A stretch of 40,759 nt of DNA from Clostridium sp. CAG:508 (GTDB taxonomy: Bacteria; Bacillota; Clostridia; TANB77; CAG-508). Position numbers and translations under genes: made by a program. The DNA is taken from NCBI GenBank assembly GCA_000435755.1, contig FR889100.1:8128-48886 (forward strand), read 5' to 3'. Every line of letters begins with the position of its first letter. The first letter of the stretch is position 1. The notes beneath the pieces are model-generated. The model worked only from the letters and a program-made list of their open reading frames with translations, was not told the origin of the DNA and did not search any database. Shown piece after piece: positions 32,617 to 40,759 of this stretch.

Positions 32617-32631
32617 AAAGGAGCTTAAAAC

Positions 32632-34080
32632 ATGGGAAAGAAATTTATAGAAATTATAAAAAAGAAATGGCTACAAAGTATTGCACTTACAATTTTGCTA
32701 TTTGCAATTATAATATGTGCATTTTGGGCTATAAGCTACGGAATAAAGAAAGCTAATATTACAGACTTAGACTTTACAAAAGACAAGATTTACTCTATAT
32801 CACAAGCAACAAAAGATAAGTTAGGAAACCTAGATCAAGAAATTACAATTTCAATATATAACATGTATGACTATGTAAATGATTTTGCATATAAATATGC
32901 AAATCTAAATAAGAATATCAAGGTTGAAAAACTAGATAATTTAACAGACAAAACAAGTTGGAAAACTGAATTTGGAGTTTCTGACGCATCATCATTCATT
33001 ATGATAGAAAGCAAAACAAAATCTAAATTATTACAAGAAAGTGATTTATATACATATGACTATACCACATATGAACAAATAGATGTAACAGAAGAAGCAA
33101 TAACAAATGCAATTTTAGATGTTACTACAAATGTAAAACCTAAAATCTGCTTTTTAACAGGACATAATTTATATAATGATGGATATTTTGAATATTTGGA
33201 AAGTTCATTAACTGCTGAGGCAAACGAAGTTGAGTTTATAAATTTATTAACTAAAGGAAGTGTACCAGAAGATTGCAAATTGTTAGTTATTACAGCACTA
33301 AAAGAGGACATTGACCAAAAAGAAAGAGATGAAATACTAAAATATATAAAAAATGGTGGAGAAATTTTATTATTATTAGATTCAAATTTAGGTAATATAA
33401 AAACTCCAAACTTCCAAAAAGTATTAGATGAATATGGAATAAAAAACTCAAACGGATTTATTATAGAAGGTGATAGCAACAAGATGGTATCAGGTGCACC
33501 TGTATACATAATAGAATCAATAAATACTAATTCTGAACTTGTAAAAAATGTTAATATGGAATTAAATGTGTGCATGATGACATCTGGTAAATTAACTTTT
33601 GCATCATCTGAAGAATTAGAAAAGAAAAATGTTACTATGGAAACTTTAGCAACTGCAAGTGATAAGGCGTTTTATAGAACAGATTTAACTTCAAGCAGTT
33701 CTAACAGAATTTCAAGCGATGAAGATGCTTCAGGAGCTACAGTTGCAGCAATGCTTACCAAAAAAATAAATGATGATAAAACATCAAAATTGATAGTATT
33801 TGCCAATACAGCTTTTGCTACAAATGCACAAATACCAATGGGAACATATTATAGATATGCAATAGAATTTTGCAATAATAAAGACGTATTATTAAATGCA
33901 GTATCATATTTGACTGAAAGAGAAGATAATATCACAATTCGTAAATCTGGTGAAACAGTTACAACATATGATGTTACAACTAGCCAATTAAGGACTATAC
34001 TAGTGATTATTATAGGTATTCCTATATTTATAGTTATTTTAGGAATTGTAATATGGCAAGTTAGAAGAAGAAAGAAATAA
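32632..34080 (+). CDS. GldG-like auxiliary protein of the ABC export system
   Basis: A 482-residue protein: an N-terminal membrane helix (about 14-36), a large outer domain beginning 'DLDFTKDKIYSISQATKDKL', and a C-terminal membrane helix (about 452-475) followed by a basic tail. The 'KDKIYSIS' entry and the central Rossmann-like part ('KPKICFLTGHNLY', 'CKLLVITALKEDI') match DUF4350/GldG proteins that accompany GldF permeases. It lies 15 nt after the permease gene with GAAAGGAG before its ATG. Confidence 0.9.
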   Translation: MGKKFIEIIKKKWLQSIALTILLFAIIICAFWAISYGIKKANITDLDFTKDKIYSISQATKDKLGNLDQEITISIYNMYDYVNDFAYKYANLNKNIKVEKLDNLTDKTSWKTEFGVSDASSFIMIESKTKSKLLQESDLYTYDYTTYEQIDVTEEAITNAILDVTTNVKPKICFLTGHNLYNDGYFEYLESSLTAEANEVEFINLLTKGSVPEDCKLLVITALKEDIDQKERDEILKYIKNGGEILLLLDSNLGNIKTPNFQKVLDEYGIKNSNGFIIEGDSNKMVSGAPVYIIESINTNSELVKNVNMELNVCMMTSGKLTFASSEELEKKNVTMETLATASDKAFYRTDLTSSSSNRISSDEDASGATVAAMLTKKINDDKTSKLIVFANTAFATNAQIPMGTYYRYAIEFCNNKDVLLNAVSYLTEREDNITIRKSGETVTTYDVTTSQLRTILVIIIGIPIFIVILGIVIWQVRRRKK

Positions 34081-34084
34081 TTTT

Positions 34085-34121
34085 AGGAGCTTCCTCATAT
34101 ATTTTATGAGGGAGCTTTTTT
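34085..34121 (+). terminator. Terminator hairpin overlapping the YkvI-like ribosome site
   Basis: AGCTTCCTCATA (34088-34099) pairs with TATGAGGGAGCT (34105-34116) with one G-U, then T6. GAGGGAG (34108-34114) in the 3' arm is also the ribosome site of the gene starting at 34122. Confidence 0.85.
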
Positions 34122-35132
34122 ATGAGAGATATTTTGAAAACCATTTTTGTAATAATAGGTACAATGATAGGAGCAGGGTTTGCTTCAGGACAGGAAATTT
34201 ATTTATTTTTTAATAGATATGGAACAATGGGAATTTTAGGTTTAATAATTTCTTGTACATTGGCGGGAATTATTATTTATAAAGTTTTTCAAATAGTAAA
34301 AAATAAAAAAATACATACATATTCAGAATTTTTAGAAAATATAAGTTCAAATAAAAAAATAAATAAGATTATGCAAATAATGATACAAGGATTTTTATTA
34401 GTATCATTTTATATTATGGTAGCTGGATTTTCAGCATATTTCAACCAAGAATTTGGAATTTTAATATACATACCTGCAGTAATAATGGCAATATTATGTT
34501 ATATCACATTTATAAATGATACAAAAGGAATAGTGTATATAAATACCATACTTATACCGCTCTTATGTGCTTTTATATTTTATCTAGGAATAAAAAATTT
34601 AGGTTTTACAAATACATATTTTGAAAATAATATTATTATAAATTACCAGTGGGGCTGGTTATTTAGTAGCATATTATATGCAAGCTATAACAGTATCTTA
34701 CTAATTCCAATTTTAATAGAGCTGGGCAATTATATGAATGAAAAAAATAAGATAAAAAAAGTAAGCATATGGTGCGCAATTATTTTATCGGTAATTGGAC
34801 TAATACTTTTCTTTTTGTTATTAAAAGGAATTAACTATGCTCAAAATTTAGAACTTCCTATGATACAAATAACTAAAGATTTTGGGAATATCCATTCAAT
34901 AATTTATGGAATAGTAATTCTAATTGCAATATTCACAACTGCAATATCATCAGGATATGGATTTCTAAAAAGTTTGCCAAACAAACGATATAAAGTAGGA
35001 ACAATAATAATATGCCTAACTTCCATTCTAGTAGTACCAATAGGCTTTTCAAACTTAGTAAATCTGCTATACCCAATATTTGGAGTATTAGGTCTTGTGC
35101 AAATATTCAAGATTTTGAGATTGAAACATTAA
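34122..35132 (+). CDS. YkvI family membrane transporter-like protein
   Basis: A 336-residue protein with about ten membrane helices. The N-terminus 'IGTMIGAGFASGQEIYLFF' is the YkvI family signature and resembles the substrate-binding broken helix of APC/LeuT-like transporters. A second conserved block is 'WLFSSILYASYNSIL'. Substrate unknown. Its ribosome site is embedded in the terminator stem of the upstream ABC operon, so its translation may depend on whether that hairpin forms. Confidence 0.88.
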   Translation: MRDILKTIFVIIGTMIGAGFASGQEIYLFFNRYGTMGILGLIISCTLAGIIIYKVFQIVKNKKIHTYSEFLENISSNKKINKIMQIMIQGFLLVSFYIMVAGFSAYFNQEFGILIYIPAVIMAILCYITFINDTKGIVYINTILIPLLCAFIFYLGIKNLGFTNTYFENNIIINYQWGWLFSSILYASYNSILLIPILIELGNYMNEKNKIKKVSIWCAIILSVIGLILFFLLLKGINYAQNLELPMIQITKDFGNIHSIIYGIVILIAIFTTAISSGYGFLKSLPNKRYKVGTIIICLTSILVVPIGFSNLVNLLYPIFGVLGLVQIFKILRLKH

Positions 35133-35200
35133 ATAAACCACTTGTAATTTAATGCAAATTAGTATATATTTAACATATAAAAATAAAAAGGAATAAAACT

Positions 35201-36382
35201 ATGGACAAAGTAATAAAATTTAGAAAAGATAGAAAGTTAAATAAGAAAAAAATATATATAATAATTGCAGTGTTCGTATTAGCTATAATTATAGCTACCA
35301 TAATGGTTATATATAATTCAAACAAAAACTTTAGAAATTTTATGGATAAATACATTTTTCGTAAGGATGTAACAGAAGAAAATGTTCCAACAATTGACAT
35401 AGATTATAAATCAAATACCAATATATTTACATATGGAAAATATATTTGCATATTAGCTGAAAATACTTTAAATGAATATAGTGCTTCAGGAAAAAAAGAA
35501 AAAGATGTAAAAATTGAAATAAATAATCCTATTTATGACGTAGAAGGAAGATATTTAGCAATAGGTGAAAATAATGGACAAAGATTATATTTGATATCAG
35601 AAGACCATGTTATATGGGAAAAAAGTGTAGATGGAAATCTAGACAAAGTTACAGTTAACAAAAATGGATATGTAAGTGCAATAGTAACAGGAACTACATA
35701 TAAATCTGTGATTATTACATATGACGAAAAAGGAAATGAGTTATTTAAAACATATTTGTCAAAAACAATTGCAGTAGATGCTTGCGTATCACCGGACAAT
35801 GCAGAATTTGCTTATGCAGAAGTAAATAATTCAGGAACAACAATACAATCGAATATAAAAATAATATCAATAAAAGATGTAAAAGAAAAAAATACAGAAC
35901 CAAAATATGAATATAATGCAGCACAAGGCAGTCTAATTTTAAGAATTAAATATCAAGATAAAAGTAGACTAATATGTATGTATGATGATAGTATTCATAA
36001 ATTTGAAACGGGTGTGGATGTGGAGCTTACAAAATTAAATGAAGATAATCCTAAAATCACATTTGCAGACATAGAACTTAATAATTATATATTTAGAACA
36101 TATGAAAAATCGACCAGTTTATTTAGTGCAGACACTATTATAGAGATGCAAAACACCTCAAATGGAAAAGAAAATGTATATACTATCGAGGAAGTAGCAA
36201 AATCAGTTGTATCAAACAACAATGTAATAGCAGTTAACCTAGGAAATGAGGTATACTTTGTTGAAACAAATGCTTGGCTTATAAAAAGATATTCATCTTC
36301 ACAAGTAATAGAAAAAATTATACTAGGAGATGGAGTGGCAGGAATTATTTACAGCGATAAAATTGAGATAGTTAATTTATAG
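35201..36382 (+). CDS. DUF5711 family membrane-anchored beta-propeller-like protein
   Basis: A 393-residue protein: a basic N-terminus, one membrane helix (about 19-41), then a beta-rich outer domain (about 60-393) with repeated blade-like units such as 'IYDVEGRYLAIGENNG', 'VNKNGYVSAIVTG' and 'VSPDNAEFAYAEV'. This matches DUF5711, a Clostridia family without known function. It lies 9 nt before the CvpA-like gene. Its repeats resemble WD40-like/quinoprotein propellers, suggesting a binding role in the envelope. Confidence 0.85.
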   Translation: MDKVIKFRKDRKLNKKKIYIIIAVFVLAIIIATIMVIYNSNKNFRNFMDKYIFRKDVTEENVPTIDIDYKSNTNIFTYGKYICILAENTLNEYSASGKKEKDVKIEINNPIYDVEGRYLAIGENNGQRLYLISEDHVIWEKSVDGNLDKVTVNKNGYVSAIVTGTTYKSVIITYDEKGNELFKTYLSKTIAVDACVSPDNAEFAYAEVNNSGTTIQSNIKIISIKDVKEKNTEPKYEYNAAQGSLILRIKYQDKSRLICMYDDSIHKFETGVDVELTKLNEDNPKITFADIELNNYIFRTYEKSTSLFSADTIIEMQNTSNGKENVYTIEEVAKSVVSNNNVIAVNLGNEVYFVETNAWLIKRYSSSQVIEKIILGDGVAGIIYSDKIEIVNL

Positions 36383-36391
36383 GAGGTTATA

Positions 36392-37048
36392 ATGAGTATA
36401 ATAATTGATTTAGTAATAATTGCAATAATTGCGTTATGTGTTTTAGTAGGATATCATAAAGGATTAACAGGATCACTTTTAAAAATAGTATCATTTGTAC
36501 TAGCATTAATAATTGCTTTTATATTATTTAAACCAGTTTCCAACTTCATAATTGATAAAACAGATTGGGATGAAAACTTGGAACAAGCAATTAAACAAAG
36601 TATTTTAAAAGACGAAGAAAAAACAAATGATGAGACACAAAAAGAAAATATGCCAGAAGTTATTACAGATTATATAAATAATGCAGTAGAAAAAGCTGGA
36701 AACGAAGCTAAAACAGCAATAGTAGATTCAACAGCAAGAGAAGTAGCAATTATGATTATAAACATTGCTGTAGCAATTGCACTATTTATAGTTAGTAAAA
36801 TAATATTACTATTAGTTAAAGGATTAGCTAATTTATTAACGAAATTACCTGTAATTAAACAGTGTGACAAATTAGGTGGAATTATATTTGGAATATTACA
36901 ATCTCTAGTAATAATTTATGTAGCTTTAGCAATAATTTCATTTGCGAGTCCAATGATGAGTGAAACAGGAATTATCGAAGGACTACAAAAATCATACATA
37001 GGAAGCACAATGTATAACAACAATTTGTTATTAAAAATTATATTTTAA
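36392..37048 (+). CDS. CvpA family membrane protein
   Basis: A 218-residue protein with four membrane helices (about 3-20, 25-48, 115-145, 165-195) and a polar loop between the second and third. 'ALCVLVGYHKGLTGSLLKI' and 'PVIKQCDKLGGIIFGILQS' are the CvpA signatures. CvpA-like proteins are small envelope proteins named after colicin V production. GGAGG precedes the start and a terminator follows. Confidence 0.93.
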   Translation: MSIIIDLVIIAIIALCVLVGYHKGLTGSLLKIVSFVLALIIAFILFKPVSNFIIDKTDWDENLEQAIKQSILKDEEKTNDETQKENMPEVITDYINNAVEKAGNEAKTAIVDSTAREVAIMIINIAVAIALFIVSKIILLLVKGLANLLTKLPVIKQCDKLGGIIFGILQSLVIIYVALAIISFASPMMSETGIIEGLQKSYIGSTMYNNNLLLKIIF

Positions 37049-37057
37049 AATTTGACT

Positions 37058-37085
37058 AAAAATCTTGCTATTTGGCAAGATTTTT
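37058..37085 (+). terminator. Terminator after the CvpA gene
   Basis: AAAAATCTTGC pairs perfectly with GCAAGATTTTT around TATTTG. Confidence 0.92.
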
Positions 37086-37129
37086 GTTATTATTAAGATT
37101 GTAAAATATTTTAGAAAAAGGTGAATAAA

Positions 37130-38380
37130 TTGAAACAAACGAAGAAGAAGAAAAAAGGAATAGGAAAGAAGATATTATTAGTATTAGTATTGCTTTTATT
37201 AGTAATAGGAGGAATATTTGCATATAAAGTACATAAAAACGGTGGAGGATTAAAAGGACTATTAGCTACTGCAGTTGGTCATGATCAAGAAACAGTTAAA
37301 ACATTACCTAAAATTTACGCTGTATTATTGGGTCAAAGCCAAAACTTGACAGATACAATAATGGTAGCAGAATATGATCCTCAGAAACAACAAGCATCTA
37401 TATTATCAATACCAAGAGATACATTTATAGGAAATAACAAAAATACAGCAACACCTTGGGACAAGATAAATGCTGTATATCAAACAGGTCCAGAAAATGT
37501 TTTAAAAGAAATAAATGAATTAACAGGGTTAGATATAAAATATTATATAAAAGTTGATACAGAAGCATTTAAAGCATTAGTTGAGGCAATAGGTGGAGTA
37601 ACATTTGATGTTCCAATAGACATGAAATACACAGACAAAAAACAAGGACTATATATAAACTTAAAAGCAGGAGTTCAAAAATTAGATGGAGACAAAGCAG
37701 AACAAGTAGTTAGATTTAGACATAATAGTGATGGTTCTACATATCCAGCAGAATATGGAATCGAAGACATAGGAAGAATGAAAACTCAAAGGAACTTCCT
37801 TAAAGCTTTAGCAAAACAAACATTAAAAATAGAAAACATATTTAAAATAAACGAATTTATTGATATAGCAAAAAAATATGTTGAAACTAATATTAGCTTT
37901 GATGTTATTAAAGACTATGTTCCATATATAGCAGAATTCAATTCAGACAATTTAAGAACAGAGCATTTGCCAGGTCAATCTGAAAAATGCAATGGATGGT
38001 GGATGTACACAGCAAATGAAAGCAAAACAGCAAAATTAATAGATAAGATGTTTTTAAATCCAGAATTACAAGATGAAGAAATAGACACAAGCAGTGTTGA
38101 TACTACTGGAATTGATAAAGAAAAAATAAAAATAGAAATTTTAAATGGTAGTGGAAGCAGTGTTAAATTAGAAAGAATAGAAAATAGATTAAAAAAAGCA
38201 GGATATACTGATATTACAACAGAAGAAACTTCAAATGTTGATAATAGCGTTATTATAAATAGGGGAGACGTTGAAAATTCGGCAATTGAAGAATTAAAAT
38301 TATTAGTACAAACTCAAACAGTATCTGTTGGAGAAAGTACAGATGTTAATATTACAATTATTTTAGGAAAAGATAAATAA
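37130..38380 (+). CDS. LytR-CpsA-Psr (LCP) family cell-wall polymer ligase
   Basis: A protein of about 416 residues. A Lys-rich start and one membrane helix (about 13-32) anchor it. The LCP domain (about 75-255) has 'DTIMVAEYDPQKQQASILSI', 'PRDTFIG' and 'VVRFRHNSDG' with the conserved Arg/Asp set, and a LytR_C domain (about 330-416, 'IKIEILNGSGSSVKLERIENRL') closes it. LCP enzymes attach teichoic acid or other polymers to peptidoglycan. I start it at TTG 37130 because AAGGTG (37118-37123) is then a well-spaced ribosome site; the GTG at 37121 lies inside that site. Confidence 0.93.
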   Translation: MKQTKKKKKGIGKKILLVLVLLLLVIGGIFAYKVHKNGGGLKGLLATAVGHDQETVKTLPKIYAVLLGQSQNLTDTIMVAEYDPQKQQASILSIPRDTFIGNNKNTATPWDKINAVYQTGPENVLKEINELTGLDIKYYIKVDTEAFKALVEAIGGVTFDVPIDMKYTDKKQGLYINLKAGVQKLDGDKAEQVVRFRHNSDGSTYPAEYGIEDIGRMKTQRNFLKALAKQTLKIENIFKINEFIDIAKKYVETNISFDVIKDYVPYIAEFNSDNLRTEHLPGQSEKCNGWWMYTANESKTAKLIDKMFLNPELQDEEIDTSSVDTTGIDKEKIKIEILNGSGSSVKLERIENRLKKAGYTDITTEETSNVDNSVIINRGDVENSAIEELKLLVQTQTVSVGESTDVNITIILGKDK

Positions 38381-38414
38381 AAAAGGGGCACTAAATTTAA
38401 TTTAGTGTCCTTTT
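38381..38414. terminator. Bidirectional terminator between the LCP and carboxypeptidase genes
   Basis: AAAAGGGGCACTAAAT pairs with ATTTAGTGTCCTTTT through one G-U and a small bulge, with A and T runs on the two sides. Confidence 0.88.
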
Positions 38415-39711
38415 ACTTTAAATTACTAAATTGTGTAAATTTATAATTTCCACCTTTAGATTTCTTTTTATATGTTTTTTTCTTTTTCTTCTTAGATGGT
38501 TTTAGAAGTAAGAATAATAAATATAAAATAATAATAATTAGCATAACTCTGAGTAATATTGGTAAAAAGCCTGAAGCAATAACTTGAGTCTCTGCAATTA
38601 AATCAGAAGAATATTCTTCACCATCATAGGAATAAGTTATTTTTCCAACTACACCATTAGTAGCAATAGGAGCTTTAAGTTTTTCATCTATATCAACTAC
38701 AGGAGATAAAGTGGAGATATCAAGTTTTTTATCAGCGAAAATCTTTATATCATCTTTTACAAGTACGTTCAGATTTTGAGTTTCTTTTGTGGCTCCATAA
38801 ACTGAAACTTGTTGTAAAACACTATTTTTTTCATTTAAAGTTTTAAACGAATAATTATCAAAAGCATAATCAAATAAAGTTTTACAATCTAAATATCTTT
38901 CGCTTAAACCGTTACTAGTAGATTTTCCGCCAAGAACAACCAATAAAACCTCAAAACCATTTTTCTTTGCAGAGGCAACAATACAGTTTCCGGCGTCACC
39001 TGTATATCCAGTTTTTACACCAGTAGTTCCTTCATAATAGTATCTACTATATGTACTTAATAAATCATTGGTATTATTAAAAGTTCTGTCAGTTTTATTA
39101 TATTTATTAGTAGTAGGCAAAGTAAATTGCTTAGTACTAACAATCTTTCTAATAGTCTCATTTTTCATGGCATATTGTCCCATTAAAGCCAAATCATAAG
39201 CTGTAGAAGTATGATTTTTGTTATGAATACCATTAGGATTAACAAAATGAGTATTTTTGCAACCAAGTTCTTCGGCCTTTTTATTCATCAATTTAGCAAA
39301 TTCTTCAACACTACCAGAAATATGCTCAGCTAAAACAATTGCAGCATCATTTGCAGAAGGAATCATAAGAGCATATAAAAGTTGCTCAATAGTAAGCTCT
39401 TCGCCTTCTTTTAAACTAGCATGAGTGTAATCATAAGGAATTGAATAAACAGCATTGTGACTAACAGTTGCAACATCATCAAGTTTGCAATTCTCAACAG
39501 TTAAGATAGCAGTCATAATTTTAGTAGTACTTGCAGGAAAGCTTACCTCATTAGCATTCTTTTCATAAAGAATTTTTCCAGTACTAGTTTCCATTAAAAT
39601 AGCTGATGGACAATAAGTCTTTAAATCACTATCAGCAAAACAAGGAGGTGCAAAAATGATTAACAGTATTAAAAATATAAAAATAAAAAGCGTAAACTTG
39701 AGTTTTTTCAT
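38413..39711 (-). CDS. D-alanyl-D-alanine carboxypeptidase (S11, PBP5-like)
   Basis: A 432-residue exported enzyme. A signal peptide (1-26, ending 'PPCFA') is followed by the three penicillin-binding motifs: STTK with Ser61, SAN (118-120) and KTG (232-234). A beta domain follows (about 280-370). A C-terminal membrane helix (about 388-410) and a run of six lysines anchor it, where relatives use an amphipathic helix. It trims the terminal D-Ala of peptidoglycan peptides. It is convergent with the LCP gene and divergent from comEA. Confidence 0.95.
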   Translation of the reverse strand: MKKLKFTLFIFIFLILLIIFAPPCFADSDLKTYCPSAILMETSTGKILYEKNANEVSFPASTTKIMTAILTVENCKLDDVATVSHNAVYSIPYDYTHASLKEGEELTIEQLLYALMIPSANDAAIVLAEHISGSVEEFAKLMNKKAEELGCKNTHFVNPNGIHNKNHTSTAYDLALMGQYAMKNETIRKIVSTKQFTLPTTNKYNKTDRTFNNTNDLLSTYSRYYYEGTTGVKTGYTGDAGNCIVASAKKNGFEVLLVVLGGKSTSNGLSERYLDCKTLFDYAFDNYSFKTLNEKNSVLQQVSVYGATKETQNLNVLVKDDIKIFADKKLDISTLSPVVDIDEKLKAPIATNGVVGKITYSYDGEEYSSDLIAETQVIASGFLPILLRVMLIIIILYLLFLLLKPSKKKKKKTYKKKSKGGNYKFTQFSNLK

Positions 39712-39799
39712 GAAATTTCTCCTATAAATTTATTATATTAAATGTCAAATATAAATATATATTAAAACTGCAAAAAATTCAAGTTTTAGAAAGGATATT

Positions 39800-40429
39800 A
39801 TGATAGAAAATTTAAATAAAAAACAAAAAATAATTATAGGAATTGTTATACTAGCTGTAATTGTTGGAATAGCAACATATTTCATTATAAAAAATAACCA
39901 ATATGAAGAATTTGATATGAATGATTTTGTAAAGACAGATACAGAAGAATACAAAGAAGACACAATAATAGTGCATATAACAGGAGAGGTAAAAGAACCG
40001 GGAATAAAAGAACTGCCGGATGAAGCAAGAATTGCAGACGCAATAGAAGCAGCAGGAGGAGTTACAGAAAATGCAGACTTAGACGAAGTCAACTTAGCAT
40101 TTGTGCTATCAGATGGACAAAAAATATATATCCCCAACAAAAACGAAAAAGAAATAAGTGGAGAAAAAGTGTATATAACGGCGGGAAGCGGGAACAATGT
40201 AATTGTAGAAGATAAAGTTGAAAGAGGGAAAAAGCAAAAAGTGAATATAAATGAAGCGAAACAAGAAGACTTTGAACAATTACCTGGAATAGGTCCATCA
40301 ATAGCCAAGAAAATAATAGAATACAGAGAACAAAACGGCAAATTCACATCAATAGACGAATTACAAGAAGTAAAAGGAATAGGTGAAGCAAAATACGAAA
40401 ACATAAAGGAATATATAATGGTAAAATAG
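39800..40429 (+). CDS. comEA: ComEA-like DNA-binding competence protein
   Basis: A 209-residue protein with an N-terminal membrane helix (about 11-30), an outer SLBB domain (about 52-110, 'IIVHITGEVKEPGIKELPD') and a C-terminal double helix-hairpin-helix (about 148-209, 'FEQLPGIGPSIAKKIIEY' and 'ELQEVKGIGEAKYENIKEY'). This is the ComEA layout: an anchored receptor that binds incoming double-stranded DNA. The partner channel gene comEC often follows but is not seen in the remaining 330 bp. Confidence 0.93.
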   Translation: MIENLNKKQKIIIGIVILAVIVGIATYFIIKNNQYEEFDMNDFVKTDTEEYKEDTIIVHITGEVKEPGIKELPDEARIADAIEAAGGVTENADLDEVNLAFVLSDGQKIYIPNKNEKEISGEKVYITAGSGNNVIVEDKVERGKKQKVNINEAKQEDFEQLPGIGPSIAKKIIEYREQNGKFTSIDELQEVKGIGEAKYENIKEYIMVK

Positions 40430-40502
40430 CATAAAATTGTAGTGTGAGTGAAGCAAAAAGCTGAGCTCATGCTACAAAATCAAGAATTTTTACGGATATG
40501 TA

Positions 40503-40531
40503 TTGACAATACTAAAAAAAAGAAGTATACT
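40503..40531 (+). promoter_or_regulatory. Promoter of tRNA-fMet
   Basis: TTGACA (40503-40508), exactly 17 bp, TATACT (40526-40531); the tRNA begins 28 bp downstream. Confidence 0.85.
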
Positions 40532-40558
40532 AATAAAGGTTAAGAAAACTAAATACAT

Positions 40559-40634
40559 CGCGGGGTGGAGCAGTTGGCAGCTCGTCGGGCTCATAACCCG
40601 AAGGTCGATAGTTCGAGTCTATCCCCCGCAACCA
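40559..40634 (+). tRNA. Initiator tRNA-Met (anticodon CAT)
   Basis: The cloverleaf has a C1:A72 mismatch at the acceptor end (CGCGGGG opposite CCCCGCA) and three G-C pairs in the anticodon stem (GGG/CCC around CTCATAA). Both are initiator hallmarks. CCA is encoded. Confidence 0.94.
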
Positions 40635-40640
40635 CGTCGT

Positions 40641-40670
40641 AGCTAGCTATAAAGGCTAGCTGCTTTTTTT
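40641..40670 (+). terminator. Terminator after tRNA-fMet
   Basis: AGCTAGC (40641-40647) pairs with GCTAGCT (40655-40661), then GCTTTTTTT. The 3' part GCTGCTTTTTT could instead pair with AAAAAAGCAGC at about 40674-40684. Confidence 0.75.
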
Positions 40671-40712
40671 ATTCAAAAAAGCAGCCAAAGCCTTGTCGCT
40701 ACTGCTCCTCTT

Positions 40713-40759
40713 CCGAAAAAAGTTTTACTTCGTAAATACTTTTTTCGGGTATTTTTTTG
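40713..40759 (+). terminator. Second long hairpin at the right edge
   Basis: CCGAAAAAAGT (40713-40723) pairs with ACTTTTTTCGG (40738-40748), extended inside by TTTAC/GTAAA. A T7 run reaches the window end. It may be a backup terminator or belong to a leftward unit outside the window. Confidence 0.6.

Overview
The DNA is very AT-rich. It carries typical Firmicutes gene families (Tex, YolD, CvpA, a LytR-CpsA-Psr protein, a DUF5711 protein, ComEA, a GldA/F/G-like ABC exporter), Shine-Dalgarno sites of the AGGAGG type and sigma-A promoters of the TTGACA/TATAAT type. I read it as a chromosomal segment of a low-GC member of the Clostridia, possibly gut-associated. The species cannot be told from this window.

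Region 1 (about 1-3180) is a diversity-generating retroelement (DGR). After a terminator at 83-121, a consensus promoter (169-198) drives a rightward unit: a MutS-domain-I-like gene, an Avd-like four-helix gene, and a GC-rich template repeat (TR, about 1007-1171) holding 16 AAY (Asn) codons and ending in a GVRAV-coding block. Small hairpins and a terminator-like hairpin (1339-1363) follow. Facing it is a leftward unit: a second MutS-domain-I-like gene, then a DGR-type reverse transcriptase (RT) with YQDD and IGAMTSQ motifs. The RT is split by a one-nucleotide frame change at about 2117-2125. The leftward unit has a TTGACA-N17-TATATT promoter whose -10 lies in one of two near-identical operator-like repeats; the second repeat precedes a divergent XRE regulator. 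No variable repeat or target gene is visible here, so the target must lie outside the window.

Region 2 (3.2-9.2 kb, rightward) is ordinary: a CorA transporter, a DUF378 protein, an ABC-F ATPase, two zinc-ribbon proteins and Tex. Region 3 (9.2-18.5 kb, leftward) holds two transcription units. The upstream one is a single-module nonribosomal peptide synthetase (C-A-T-reductase; adenylation code read as DLTKIGEVGK, predicted asparagine) coupled to a membrane histidine kinase and closed by a terminator. The other is an HD-GYP response regulator, an MGDG-synthase-like glycosyltransferase and a PlsC-like acyltransferase. Together they suggest a small reduced lipopeptide or amino-aldehyde product next to envelope and signalling genes.

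Region 4 (18.7-30.8 kb) mixes an HtrA protease, a GT-C membrane protein, a YwaF-like protein, a Y-family polymerase with YolD, three tRNAs (Arg-ACG, Pro-TGG, Arg-TCT), a GIY-YIG protein, an unknown protein next to a membrane-anchored nuclease, M14 and M18 peptidases, two small cysteine-rich proteins with their own signals, YhbY and a GDT1-family transporter. Region 5 (30.9-40.8 kb) is a three-gene ABC export system, a YkvI-like membrane protein, a DUF5711-CvpA-LCP envelope group, a D,D-carboxypeptidase, ComEA and initiator tRNA-Met. The two parts most worth pursuing are the DGR and the asparagine-type NRPS with its kinase.
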